From the NCBI GenBank assembly GCA_003118195.1, contig BEXV01000901.1, positions 95,727 to 159,726 on the forward strand: a stretch of 64,000 nucleotides of DNA, in the 5' to 3' direction. The notes under the pieces are model-generated. The model made no database searches and had not been told where the DNA came from. It saw only the letters and a list, made by a program, of their open reading frames with translations. Below are positions 38,601 to 49,529 of this stretch, in pieces. Source of the DNA: Hemicentrotus pulcherrimus (lineage: Eukaryota > Echinodermata > Echinoidea > Camarodonta > Strongylocentrotidae). The position numbers were made by a program, and so were the translations under genes. Within the stretch, counting starts at the first letter, position 1. Each line of letters begins with the position of its first letter.

Positions 38601-40878
38601 TGCAAAAGCAATCTTTTCACTACTATAGTGAAGTAGAAAATGTAGACAATTGCCTTTTGAAAGAATACTAAATATAGAGGCATGTTTTCAGTAGAGCAAC
38701 CCAGCCTTCATTTTCTTCATCAAAAAAACATTATTGTTGGGGTTCCATCCCTTGTAAGTTTTTAATAAAACTGACTTTTCTTTTCAGCAAAGATGGAAGT
38801 CAAACATAGAAACGTATTAGTGAAGCAATGATGCTTCAAAGAGTCTTGTTTCTTCAACTTGGTTGATTGCATCAGCCCAAGATCTCCCAAGACACATAGT
38901 TACCATGGTTACAAGTGAATTACTTGCAATCTAGCAGTTTTACCCTTGCAGTGTTGGTAGTGTTCAATCAATCACAAAGTGTTTGCATAATCATCACACT
39001 CTTGCATGAGTTGTTTGTGGCAAGAGCGGTTAAAAGACTTTTTGTCTTTCTCTCATGAATCTCTCCTTTTCCATACTTCAACCCCATTTCAATTTTCTCT
39101 TCATCGTGCTTTATTCAAACACCAGTAGAGTTGTCTGCACTTTTTAACGGATTATAGAGTAACATGATAACAAATTCTGTGTATGTCTGAAAAAAATGAA
39201 ACCCACATTTTCATGCCAGGTCGCCATCTAGGTCTGATATTAAACACAAAGAAATTAATTGCATGTTCATTTGCTTCCTATGGTGTGGTTTTATAATGTT
39301 GAAAACAGGTGAAAAGCAAAAATTCTCTTTCAACATTGTAATGGGTAAATAAATGTATGACAGCAATGATAATATTTCTTGAATAACCTATACTTCTTTT
39401 GATATCCACCTCAACTAGGTGCCACAATCTGCTTTTATAAATGTATGTGCCTCTTCCACTTTCCCCTCGCTTTCTCCTTGCCATTTTCTGATACACTTAC
39501 AACATTTGTTTTCTCTTTCTTCCTTTCTCCCTTTCTTTAGAATCCAGTCTTTCTCTTTCTTGTCATATTGTTCAGAATGCGACTTTTCTCTATTGATCTG
39601 ACCAATGGATGAGGGAGCTATACAGAGATGCGCTCCAGTTGCTAGGGATGCACATCAAAAGAGAGTGTTTTCTCCATCTTTTATCTCCTAATGCATCTTG
39701 GCCATTAGGGATGCCAGCAAGAACTCCCTCCTTCTAATCTGGATAAAAGTATCAACACTTTGGTCTTTCACGCATCACACTCTGGGTAAATTGCAGGTTC
39801 TCATCACGTTGGAGCAACACACATCCTGGCTGGACTTTCAAGAATGCATTGCAAATCTTAGTGGCATGCATGCAAAGCTTTAGTGCATCCATAGCCCATC
39901 ACTACCTCTAAGGTTATGGAACCGTTTTGGTGCATCACATCACTGGCTGTGCCGGGATGCGATGCGGACTGGAGAGTTCTGGTGTTTGCACAAGTAAAAA
40001 ATTCATTCAGCAAATAGATTAAACCTAGATTTGAATCGCTTCCTTATCTCCAGAGTCACATGCATATGCTTGTAAATGTCTGAGAATTTGACTAGGGTGA
40101 AGAGCAAAAAAGTGAACATTCCAAAAGATTGTCCATTCTTTATTTGGTAGTGTCTCAATGGGGAAATGACATAAAAGGATTTGGCGTATAAAGGAATGTC
40201 TTCCAATATTAAGTTACCACAGGTGAAAGGAAATGCACTTCTTCGCTGTGGATGCATTTTGTAAACAATCATTTTACCCCTTGAGATGCCTCTCAGTATA
40301 AAACATACATTGCAAATAAAGTTTTATGATGCAAGAATTATGGACAATTATATCAATAATTTTATAAATACTATTCTGGGTTTATATAGTGCTTATTACA
40401 TCTTCAATGTCTCTATGCGCTTAAAAAATATAAATTCATGTATACATTACTTTATTTCATGATCTATTAACCCTATTTGCATTTCAAGAATACAACCTTT
40501 TTTCCCCTAGAATTATTGGATAAAATATAAATTTGTGTTAGTTAAAACTAATTTTGAACTTCAGGGTTAGCTGAAAATAAATGTTGCTGCTTTGAAATTA
40601 GCCGTGCTCCTATATTCAGCTTCCCAGTTCTCTCCCTCACTAGTATCTCAAGGAGATATGAATACCTTACCTTGTTAACACAGAAAACTAAGTTTTGTCT
40701 TGATCTATGAATAGGTTTTATGGTATCCAGAATCTGAAAGCAGTAGTTAGTCAAGTTGGATTTACAATTATTTAATTTTAAAATAAAATGACAAATGTAC
40801 CTGATAGGCTCTAAATAAGAGGTAGAGTTCCCTAGGCTTGGCATCCATAGGTAGGCCGCTAACAAATAGGGTTCGCAC
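20574..40878 (-). CDS. RBPMS: RBPMS/MEC-8/couch potato-type RNA-binding protein with two RRMs, 5'-partial
   Basis: Ten - strand exons join in frame for about 320 residues. RRM1 ([52 protein letters not shown]) is almost the vertebrate RBPMS RRM. The following RDPYDL...EQWAHHP matches the vertebrate REPYEL...EVWAPYP region. After a Pro/His/Gln/Thr-rich linker comes RRM2 with RNP2 LFLANL and RNP1 PCCFVEF, as in nematode MEC-8; vertebrate RBPMS has one RRM. This family binds CAC-containing RNA and controls splicing and transcript localisation; RRM1 of RBPMS dimerises. The N-terminal exon before VRTLF is missing and presumably lies further up. The gene is convergent with the SEA/EGF gene. Confidence 0.9.
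21395..21502 (-). CDS. RBPMS: RBPMS exon: RRM2 end with tandem donors
   Basis: It encodes [20 protein letters not shown], then [14 protein letters not shown], the last helix and strand of RRM2. Acceptor ccttatag. Two overlapping donors, GTGAGG at 21394 and GTGAGG at 21399, give exons of 108 nt (phase 0) or 103 nt (phase 1). The former has the better upstream context (GAG). Confidence 0.88.
21545..21602. repeat. GA-rich simple repeat
   Basis: GAGAGA with GGGG interruptions, 45-100 nt from the acceptor side of the RRM2-end exon. Confidence 0.85.
22545..22614 (-). CDS. RBPMS: RBPMS exon: RRM2 core
   Basis: 70 nt, phase 2 in and 0 out. It encodes [20 protein letters not shown] plus EFQ, the RNP1 strand of RRM2. 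Acceptor cacccccag, donor GTAAAT. Confidence 0.88.
23866..24065 (-). CDS. RBPMS: RBPMS exon: His/Gln/Pro-rich linker and RRM2 start
   Basis: 200 nt, phase 0 in and 2 out. It encodes [20 protein letters not shown], an Ala/Met stretch, then [20 protein letters not shown] (RNP2 LFLANL). Acceptor catgcag. I chose donor GTGAGT at 23865-23860 because it gives the family spacing from ELRD to PGF; a second in-phase GT lies 5' of it. Confidence 0.83.
27483..27600 (-). CDS. RBPMS: RBPMS exon: inter-RRM linker
   Basis: 118 nt, phase 2 in and 0 out. It encodes [20 protein letters not shown], then [19 protein letters not shown]. Acceptor attttcag, donor GTAAGA. Only this phase is open, and it fits both neighbouring exons. 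Confidence 0.8.
27700..27756 (-). CDS. RBPMS: RBPMS candidate alternative mini-exon (duplicated)
   Basis: It follows a good acceptor (tatttcag) and encodes [19 protein letters not shown], clearly related to SYTD...[10 protein letters not shown] in the next exon. Using donor GTTAGT gives 57 nt, phase 2-2, so it could be included without breaking the frame. If it is not spliced there, the frame stops at TGA 27687-27689, making a terminal exon without RRM2. Which version is used, if any, is not known. Confidence 0.45.
28440..28500. repeat. 29-bp direct tandem duplication
   Basis: GTTTGAATTTGTGGAGC followed by GAAAATC occurs twice in a row, from about 28442 and 28471, in an RBPMS intron. Confidence 0.6.
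30401..31020. repeat. Tandem array of three to four hairpin-containing units
   Basis: Units of about 176-196 bp share a hairpin (arms around 30401/30441, 30585/30618, 30772/30812 and a weak one at 30972) and a spacer with conserved words such as GATTCATGTGCT, GTGATGTCATT, TTGCATGACCTA and GAACATGGATGCAT. The copies are clearly diverged. Confidence 0.8.
31038..31092 (-). CDS. RBPMS: RBPMS exon: conserved post-RRM segment
   Basis: 55 nt, phase 1 in and 2 out. With the split Tyr codon it reads [19 protein letters not shown], matching the region after the RRM in vertebrate RBPMS. Acceptor cttcag, donor GTAAGT. Confidence 0.88.
31309..31368. repeat. (TAG)n trinucleotide repeat
   Basis: Imperfect TAG repeat close to the RBPMS exon at 31406. 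Confidence 0.85.
31406..31550 (-). CDS. RBPMS: RBPMS exon: RRM1 end and linker
   Basis: 145 nt, phase 0 in and 1 out. It encodes [20 protein letters not shown], then a Pro/Thr linker up to TPRDP. Acceptor ataccag, donor GTAAGT. Confidence 0.93.
32771..32833 (-). CDS. RBPMS: RBPMS exon: RRM1 beta3-helix2
   Basis: 63 nt, phase 0-0. It encodes [20 protein letters not shown], including RNP1 VGFVTF. Acceptor tccaccag, donor GTGAGT. Confidence 0.93.
35946..35999 (-). CDS. RBPMS: RBPMS exon: RRM1 beta2
   Basis: 54 nt, phase 0-0. It encodes [18 protein letters not shown], acceptor attgcag, donor GTAAGA. Vertebrate RBPMS goes from TSK almost directly to PVGF; the six residues PGKNQS extend the beta2-beta3 loop here. 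Confidence 0.92.
37301..37407. other. Assembly gap (107 N)
   Basis: Flanked by a poly-T tract on the left and a poly-C run on the right. It lies in the RBPMS intron 36000-40800. Single n bases also occur at 3898, 14639 and 49327. Confidence 1.
38212..38312 (-). other. Possible tRNA-derived SINE relic
   Basis: On the - strand, CTCAGTAGATAGAATG resembles a tRNA D-arm/A box, and GGATCGAATTCC, about 50 nt on, resembles a T-arm/B box. The stems are imperfect, so this would be a decayed element, not a working tRNA. Confidence 0.25.
40801..40878 (-). CDS. RBPMS: RBPMS exon: RRM1 beta1-helix1
   Basis: 78 nt, phase 0-0. It encodes [20 protein letters not shown] onward, with RNP2 LFVSGL. Acceptor ttattgcag, donor GTACAT. 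This is the most upstream exon I can support. Confidence 0.92.
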
Positions 40879-41007
40879 CTGCAATAAGATGAAACAAGAA
40901 AGGAGAAAGAATGAATGTAAATAATCATTATGATGTACATTACTGCAAAAGGATGCAAAACAATATAAAGTCAGTAATGCTCTAAGGATTCAGTGTGTGA
41001 TACAAAT

Positions 41008-41170
41008 CTGAAGAGAGACAGAGACAGACAGAGACAGAGAAGGGGAAAGAGAGAGACAGAGACAGAGAGAGAGGAGAGAGAGAGAGAGAGGAGTGGGGAG
41101 AAGAACATAAAGAGAGAGAAAAGGACAAAGTGCAAGAAAAGAGGGAGGAGAGGAGAAAAAGAGAAAAACT
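41008..41170. repeat. GA-rich simple repeat
   Basis: Long AGAGAC/GAGAGA purine tract, about 130 nt upstream (on the - strand) of the RRM1 exon at 40878. It explains the Ser/Leu and Arg/Glu ORFs here. Confidence 0.9.
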
Positions 41171-42511
41171 GGAGAAGAGAAATTTATTTTTGTGGGAATA
41201 TATCAACATAGTGAGGTTAAGTAAGAAGAAATAGAAGAAAACAATAATAAAGCTTATAAACACAATCTTACATGATATGTAAAAAAAACTCTTCTTTGGA
41301 TTTGAATTATAAAAATAAAAAAATACAGACTTAAGATACACAAACTAGTTATCAAAGGAAGGACTGTGTATTTTCTTTGGACAAAGAGAAATCAAATGGA
41401 TTGAAGCAGTCCTCAAACCCCCGAAATCTTGAGGCCATGGTGATTTTTTTTCATCTTTAGATGACTATCCCAGACTATTCAATTATTAATGTGTAAGGAA
41501 ATCACACTTGCACTAATTTGATTTCTCTCTTCGTCCCTCGAGTGTATATTCCCAAAGATATACCACCAATTTCATTACATTTTCTACATCACTGTGGATA
41601 TATAGGGCACTTTGAGATGATATTTTCCCCCAATGTAATTCAAGCAACCATGCATGCGTATGGATGTTGTATTACTGCTTCAATGGCAAGTACCATGGTT
41701 GATTTGCAAAGTGATAATTTCTTATTATGAGAGAGGAATATGAAAATAAACCTTCAAAACAGTGTTTTAAAGATGTCATCTGAACTCCTGATCAACCTTG
41801 CATTAGTTTTTTCTTCATTCTAGATTTGTTTCTTTTCCAAATGCAAGCAAAGATCCTCCTTTGATAACTATAAATAACACATCTTTATTTTTCCTAACAA
41901 TAACAACAGAGATGTACCGTTTTCTGTTTTCCATAGCATTTATCTTCTCATGAAATGGGAGTCCTTTGAATATCACTGTAATTCAAGCCTAAATGTTGAT
42001 GACCAACATACTCGGCTTCAAATATTTTATCTTCCTATCATCAAGTTCACTCGATACCTCCATGTCAAACAAAAAGCAATTTGCTTCTTGAATGAAACGT
42101 GAGACAACAGTAAACTTGAAAAATGATATGTCTTGTGATTCTTCGCTTGCCTGACTTTTTCTGAGCACAAATGTTGAGTCACGTTTCTTGTAAAGACTGT
42201 CAGAGTAGAATTTTGATTGGTAATTCAACAGATCAAACGTGAAACCAATTATTATATTAATTACATAAAAATGAAATGTAGATCAACTTTCAAGACTGTT
42301 CATCATCTATCTTAAAAATGATCATAAATACTGACTGTGTATATTTCTCTACTTAATTCCACATATTACATAATGCCTGACTAATGCCTGACCAATTCCT
42401 TAGAATAAAAGATCAATGCCATAATTTAAATTCAAATTGTACCTGTGGTCAACTAACCAAGCTTTTACAATGTAAAAATGGTGGGGAAAAGTTCTACCCC
42501 TCTGTTGTGCA

Positions 42512-43026
42512 TTTAGATTCATAAAGGCACTAATCTATATGATTATACATGGAATCAACACCCTTCTGGCTTTAAGCAGAATTTTCTTTTAATCTTTGTA
42601 GATATGTTTATACAGTCAAACCTGTCTATAGAGACCACCCAAGGGAAACACAAAAAGTGGCCTTTGTAGACAGGTGATCTTTGTAGACAGGTTCCTTTGG
42701 TACATGATTCAATGAGAAACCATTTTCAAGGGAAACACCAAATGTGGCCTTTGTAGACAGGTGGTCTTTGTAGACAGGTGGTCACTAAAGCAGGTTTGAC
42801 TGTAATTGACTCTCTTGGAATCCAAAGACCTCCTTAAATACTTATGGTCAATCAGAAGGGTATAGCTGATCTAGGTCTACCGGTACTAGAATTAATGCTC
42901 ATCTGGCTCTCAGGAGATAGTATCTAAGACAGAATCAAGAGACCTTATTATATGACCACGAGTCAGACGGCCATTAGTTCATATGCACTGCAATTCTACA
43001 TCAAATGAACACCCTTCTGGACCTCA
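42512..43026. repeat. Array of three hairpin elements interrupted by a MITE
   Basis: Imperfect inverted repeats at 42512-42535/42552-42576, 42847-42871/42888-42913 and 42959-42982/43003-43026. The arms resemble CCAGAAGGGTATTAACTC and its complement. The TA-flanked MITE at 42611-42804 sits between the first and second. Confidence 0.7.
42611..42804. mobile_element. Short TA-flanked MITE with 14-bp terminal inverted repeats
   Basis: The termini TACAGTCAAACCTG and CAGGTTTGACTGTA are perfect inverted repeats, including a TA at each end that fits the TA target duplication of Tc1/mariner/pogo elements. The interior has repeats of CTTTGTAGACAGGTG. At about 194 bp it has no coding capacity. Confidence 0.75.
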
Positions 43027-44577
43027 TAAGACATTGTCTTGTGATAAAAGCTCTTGTTTGGGGCTTGGCATAGGCTTCTTTGAAAGCTACATTCATACAT
43101 GATTGATTCATCTCCCATGGAAAAAAGTACACCCCTCTCCACCCTTGTTCCATAATATTGATTTCGTTCTCTACATAAAAGCCGAGAGGTATTCAAATTA
43201 CCCGGTCGATATATGGAAAATAGATTTACCCAAGGAGCACCAATCTATCCAGTCTTTTGAAGACAAGACGAAACATAGAGAATGGGAAAAGTCTTCATAT
43301 ACTTTTCCCCATGTGATTCTTTTTGTGAGACATCATTAATGATACATGATGTGGGCAAATAACCTAACTTACAACTGATCTGGAAGTTTTTATAATCAAT
43401 AAACTCCATTGACACACCTAGATCTTATAGGCCCTATACAGGATTATTGTCTATGTTAGCTAAGCTTTGCTGAATTAAACTACACAGACCAGTAACTCTG
43501 TGCATCAATAATTAATATTACAGCTGCAAAATGGTAATTCTAATCATAAAGTCTCTTATTATTATTTGGTGATTAAGGTGACACTGTACTTCATTGCAAG
43601 ACACCTGCTGTTGTACAAAAACATTTTGAGCCTTCAAGTATCATTAATAATTCAGAGCAATTATTTTCATTCATCTTCTGTACAAGTTTTCATCAGTTAG
43701 CTACAGTATCCATATCAATAGGTACACTGTATACGTTCAAATTTTTGTTGTTGAAATGTCCATATAAAATTGAAATTGTTAAGTCATATTGTTTCTACCT
43801 GCAAACAAATACATTCCCCCCAACAATGTGTAATCACATAATAAGGCTACATTACTAAATATAACACATCCTTTTTACATTAACAAATAATTTCTACAAA
43901 TAAATGCTACTTGTAGTACATGTACCAGACAACAATCTATGACAGTAATAATTCTAATAATCATCATCACCATAATCCTCATATGAAACCAGAACCTCTA
44001 CTTCTGTATGACTAGCAATTGATATGAATTTCAATATCAAAACAAACGATTTTGACCGCATGTAAGACTATATATGTATACAAATGATCTTCTTTGCTCT
44101 CATCTCCTTGCTTACTCAGTGGACATATCTATCTACCGGTAGCCACGGAGTATCATCCCAACCATCTTGATGGAGAAGGGTAGGCTTGTAGCACCCCTAG
44201 ACCACATGCTGCCTGACTGCATGCTTGCCATTGAATAATGCATTGAAAATAGTGTCATACCAGACACTCTAAGTAAACATCGCAAGGCCTGACATTTTGA
44301 ATGATTGATTTTATGGGATGGTATTTTGGAAATGCTTGTTTCCAAAGGTTACGCTTTTATTTTTCGCACATTTAGATAGCCTAATGATCTATATGAGAAC
44401 GAGGAGTTGATGAATTGCATTTCCATATGAATGCATTAATCTTATCAGGGAGATTATTACATTTATACTCTAAATACAGATGTAGAAATTATATCCAATT
44501 CTAGTTATTAATTATTGAATAAATGCATTGATTTTATTTTAAAATGAAATATGGCACCATATAAATGCTGTGAATTA

Positions 44578-44642
44578 TCACCATTATCATCATCATCATC
44601 ATCATCATCATCCTCTGCATCCTCTTCCTCCTCATCATCTCA
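44578..44642. repeat. (ATC)n / (TCC)n repeat
   Basis: Imperfect ATC run turning into TCCTC. It encodes only a poly-Ser shadow. Confidence 0.85.
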
Positions 44643-47600
44643 TAGAATATTTGCACATTTGGTAAGCATTTTCATAAATTTGGAGATCATTTATTCAAAT
44701 CCCGTCCATAGTTTGAATGATTTTACAATGATGTGACTAAATGATCACAAAAGAAAAATGTACTCTGTCAAATTCAACTTGTACTTGGCAAATAATTATG
44801 TTGTTTTTTTCGATGAAAATGTCATTCAGACAGTCTGAAGTAATTGAAATTGCTATATTTCCTCCCTTTAAAGTAGATTATAGGTAGTTTTCAAATACTT
44901 CAACTTGGTAAGGATTTGAATAGTTTAGATGTTAACTGTATACTAAAGTATATACCCTTGGCATTCTGTTCTGCCTTTTCTTAAAAACATTTCAAAACAT
45001 GACCAGGTAAATATGTCTGACAAGGATTTACACAGCATCACTTTGTGAATTATCTAGTGACCCATACTAATACAACTCAGATGATACCCAATCATTCACT
45101 CTAATGACCAATAGCAGTGCAGAGAAATGAACTTGATAAGCCAAACAACCTCTGGTGACCCCTGATCAAGGAGGGTGGTTTGGACAAGGATGTGGAGAGG
45201 TTTCATGACCAGAAAACCACATTCACCAAGAACCAAAACAGAAATGATTTCTTGTTTGATTGAATCCACAGTTCCCCAACATCCACCTGCTATGTTCACA
45301 GGCAGTATACAACAAAAAAACTACAAAGGCAGAACATGGACACAAAAAATTGATTCCACCTAAAATTGCGAGGAACGGCTTTGAAAGGGGTTCGTGCAGA
45401 TGACTATGCTTTCCTTTGGTCCCCTTTTCCATTCACTGACCTAATCAATTATTCATCTGACCCTTTCAGGCAGTAGACTTATGAATTATTCATTAAGCCC
45501 CTCCCCCACAAGATACAACGTTGTAAATCTTTTGTAGAATACATCATTTGAAATATTTGCAAAAGTGTCATTTGAGTATGTTTGCTGCAGAGAATCCTAC
45601 AGAATTAGAGATAAGAGATCAGTCAAAAAAGAAAAGAAATATTTATGTAAAAAAGCAAAATAAGTGAGAGCCATAAGGGAAAGGTGTGTAGAGATTATGT
45701 GATGGCCTATATTGATATGTAGACAAACATCATAATGCCACTAGACAACTTGTAAATGAGATGACACTTTGGAGTAATGGCGTAAGAGGTTATATTGTAC
45801 ATAAACCTATATTTAAAGAAATCTTGTTTCACCTTTTCAGGGGAAAGGATACGTCATCTAGAGAACTAACAGAGTAATTTGAAGACTTTGGGTTTTCTCT
45901 ATATTGCTTAAAATGCACTTAGAAAAATGTCACAAAGAAACAAAATTGTCCTTCCTTAGATAGATATTACTATACTAGTGTTCAGTGTTTCTTGGTGATC
46001 TATTGGTCTTTAGTCTCAGAGAATCCGATCAATATTTACAGTGCATTTACTGTACATTTGGGTTGGAGTGACTTAAGGTTCTGATACCTGTCTTGAGCAA
46101 GATTAAATTTGCAAGAAATTCATCATTACAAAATAAAATAGTGTAGTTACTTGCACTCATACAATAATGCTTGACATGAATGTACCACTAATTACCACTA
46201 ATTATATAAAAACTTTTTGGCAAATGAAGTCGCACCCTAATTCACAGTATACAGGAAAACTTGTGTAATGGATAGACTAGTCATAATGATTTTATATCAT
46301 GACATCTTCATTTGAGGACAATTAAATTTACAAGGATAGAGTAGCAATACTAGAAACACTCCCAAACATGTACTACAGTGTGTTTATACATGCAAGATAA
46401 GGTCAATTTCCCTGAAATAGGCTAGTAAAACAGGGAATAGCCTGGGAACATATGACCCCAAGCAGAAGTTCAGTTAGTTTAAAAACAAGGCTCTGTAAAA
46501 TGTCATTTCATCAAAATCTATGAAATAAAATAGGAAGGAATCCTCAAAACCAATCAGGCTAACAACATGTAATGTATCCTTCCACGGACCTATTGTAACC
46601 TAATTTTATGTTGGATAAAAATTGAAAATATTCTTTATTTTTCAAAATATGGGGTAAATTTGGCTTGAACTCAGGCTAAAGGTAAGATGCTGACCACCGA
46701 CTGAATAAACTGTCTTTTACTTAGCGTAAGAGGAGAAACGCATGCCATCGTCACACGAGAATCATGCATTAGAAGAGGATCCATGAATAATGCATTAAGC
46801 TGGGTACTCTTGAGTGTACATACACCATTCTCTCTTAGCCTCATCCGTGGCTCTTGGTGCAAGGATATCCACGATCTTGAAGTTTTTTCCTAAATATTTA
46901 ATTCTACTGCTTTCAAGCTATTGCTGGTCTGGTGTACTTATGAAGTATTAAATGCTTGCCAAACTGCACCTCACACCATGCTTTGAGGGCTTTCTGTAAT
47001 AATTTATTCTCTTTCATTCCCAATTATTTTGTTATTTTGATTTGCTAAAAAGATGGGTCACTGTACAGGATCAGGGACTGGGTATTTTCTATTCATTTTT
47101 GGTGATTACTACTCATACAGTATGTTACATTCTAGCATTAAAATGGAAAGCAATGAACTAGTGATAGTCAATATTCTAAACAAGATGTAAGAATTTTAAC
47201 TCAACGAAAGAGCGTGGACAAGAAAGATACAGCCAAGTTTTTGAGCTAGATGCAGAAAGAAGCTATGGTATCCCTCATTTCATGAAACACTGCATATCAG
47301 GTAACATTATTTGATTTCAATAATTCAGCCAAAAAAATCCATAACACACCGACATTGAATGAAAATTATTATTCAAACAATCCCCAACTTTATTAAATTA
47401 ATTACCATTTTAAAGTGACCACAAGATCAGCTCTAGTTTAATGCCAAAGATGCCAACACACTCCTGCCATCCGATACTCAACCAATACCATTAGAAACTC
47501 TCATATGAGATAGATAGCAAGCAGTATGAGTCTATTGATCACAATCATGATAAATCGCATCATAGCATCAACCTACTTCCTACGATACTCTCCGTCCAAA

Positions 47601-48498
47601 CCGTCCTCCAACCCACAATCCAAAGGGGAATTAGAGATAGCAGGCTACAAAATGAAATTGACTAGAAGGGAAACAAAGCCCTTGGTTATTTTTTCGACTT
47701 CCCCGTTGCCATGGCAATAGCTGGAAGTCATCTTGGTGGTTTTTGTTCCATTAATGGAAGATGCGTGCCCTGCGTCGCTTTTTAACTACAGGGACATGAC
47801 TTTTGGAGGCATTGTTTTCAGGGAGACCTGGGAAGTGGGAAGAAAGGGGAAACAAAGGAAAGATGGATAATGAGAACCTAACAATGCAGCCTGTGTTTAT
47901 CTGAACTAATAAACGCTTTCAAAAGATAGATGCTCTGTAATCCCTTTCAAAGCATTTCTATAGAATGAAATGTACTTTGTTACCCCTCTCTCTCTTGCTT
48001 CAATCAAGTTTCAGTTATGCATTAGCAACTAGTTCTAAAAAGGTTAAAGTTTCATAAAAATTAAAAAATCAAATTACTGAAGATTTTGTCCATAATTTTG
48101 TTTGTATGCCAATAAAAATTATTCACATATCCTCATACATAATCTATAGAAACGCACACAGGCTAAAAATATTTAGATCCTATTCAGACTTGATCATAAA
48201 AAGAAACATATTTTATAAAGGAATAACCAAAATGATCTTTAGAACAACTTGTGAACAAAGGAGCAAAAGAACTAAATTTGCACTTCTGAAAAAATTATCA
48301 TTTTTGTATTTGAAGTGGAACATTAAGACCTAGTATCTTTCCAGGGCATATAATTGTATTGGCATTACAATCACTGAATTAAGGATAAAAATGTATGTCT
48401 TATAAATGAAACGGATGGGAGGAAAAACCCTCTCTTTTGTGATAATACACATCTAACCAATAACTCTATAGGTTACATGTCTGAACCAAATATCTACC

Positions 48499-48545
48499 GA
48501 GAGCTAGAGGGGTGTTAACTCCATGTAAATTGCTCTTGGCAGGCA
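48499..48545. repeat. Single hairpin element (weak second arm)
   Basis: The left arm GAGCTAGAGGGGTGTTAACT fits the family. The right arm is only partly complementary. Confidence 0.4.
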
Positions 48546-48591
48546 ACATGTAATCTTTCACTTCTCATTCTTTTAATTATTCTTCTTTTTC

Positions 48592-48616
48592 CCCCTTTTC
48601 TTCTTCTTCTTCTTGA
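48592..48616. repeat. (TTC)n repeat
   Basis: Short TTC/TTCTTC tract. Confidence 0.75.
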
Positions 48617-49188
48617 TTTTTCTCTTCTAAGGAGATGATAAATACACCCTGAAACAGAATCACTGGTACTTCCCCTTCTGTGGATCATCTAAGGTAGATG
48701 TGTAGCGAGTGAATACATACATATAGCTATCTTCTCCCTCTGGTTTGACCTCTTCGACTCACCTGACAGTGCTCCGAATCACACCGGTTCAATTCAAATG
48801 AGGCATGAAAGGTTGCCCAAAAATGGAGGAGCTGCATTAAACTTGGGCTTATCGTTAACCAACAAACCATGAATAAGAATTTATATGTAGGTTTTCCCCC
48901 TAGGGTGGTAGGAATAATTTAGGGACAGGAAAATACATGTAGGTAAAAGGCTGCTTCCTAGGAAACTGGTGTGATGTGTATGTACCTTGAGTTTTTTAGG
49001 GAGGTAACCCACATGATATTCAGCTGCAGGCCTATTTTTGGCAGTGTGGTTCTACTTCTATTTGGACAAATGGAATATTAGAGCTGAAGAGAGCATGCTG
49101 ATTGGTCTTGGCAAAAACAAAGTTTCTTCAGCTGTGTTGTGCCTTCTGATGCTGTAATTGACCTACTTCTTCGCAAATCCCTCCCTCC

Positions 49189-49295
49189 CCCATCTCTCTC
49201 TCTCTCTCTCTCTCATTCCTTTTGTCTGTTCTATTCCCTCACTATACAAAATATATTTATCTTACTTTCTACCTCTGTCTATCACTTCCCATCTC

Positions 49296-49326
<31 letters not shown>
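49189..49326. repeat. Two (TC)n tracts ending at an ambiguous base
   Basis: TC runs at about 49189-49214 and 49302-49326. The second ends at n (49327), immediately left of duplication copy 1. Confidence 0.9.
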
Positions 49327-49529
49327 NATATGAAAATGAAATGCAATTATTTAAATAAAGTCTTATCTTTTATCTTTATGAATAGCTAAACAGCGAAGTA
49401 TCAATATAGTTCATGAAAGGTGTACTTATAAAGTGCCATGGAGGTCTAAAAGTCTAAAATGTTTAATTTGATATGGCATGAAAATATAATAAATATGATA
49501 TCAACTCTTTTGCTCACACTCAGAAGTCA

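Larger units (their letters stand above)
21503..40800 (-). other. Introns of the RBPMS-type gene
   Basis: Large introns: 21503-22544, 22615-23865, 24066-27482, 27757-31037, 31551-32770, 32834-35945 and 36000-40800. Apart from the repeats, the gap and the candidate mini-exon listed separately, I see no coding or RNA gene in them. Confidence 0.6.

Noticed and set aside
40982..41341. Ser/Leu-rich - strand ORF of 119 codons just upstream of the RRM1 exon
   Set aside because: It is the complement of the GA repeat. It does not join 40878 as a plausible N-terminus.
48766..48835. Possible - strand first RBPMS exon (ATG, about 23 codons, then a GTGAGT donor in phase 0)
   Set aside because: The phase fits the RRM1 exon, but the peptide has no likeness to RBPMS N-termini and a short open frame is expected by chance.
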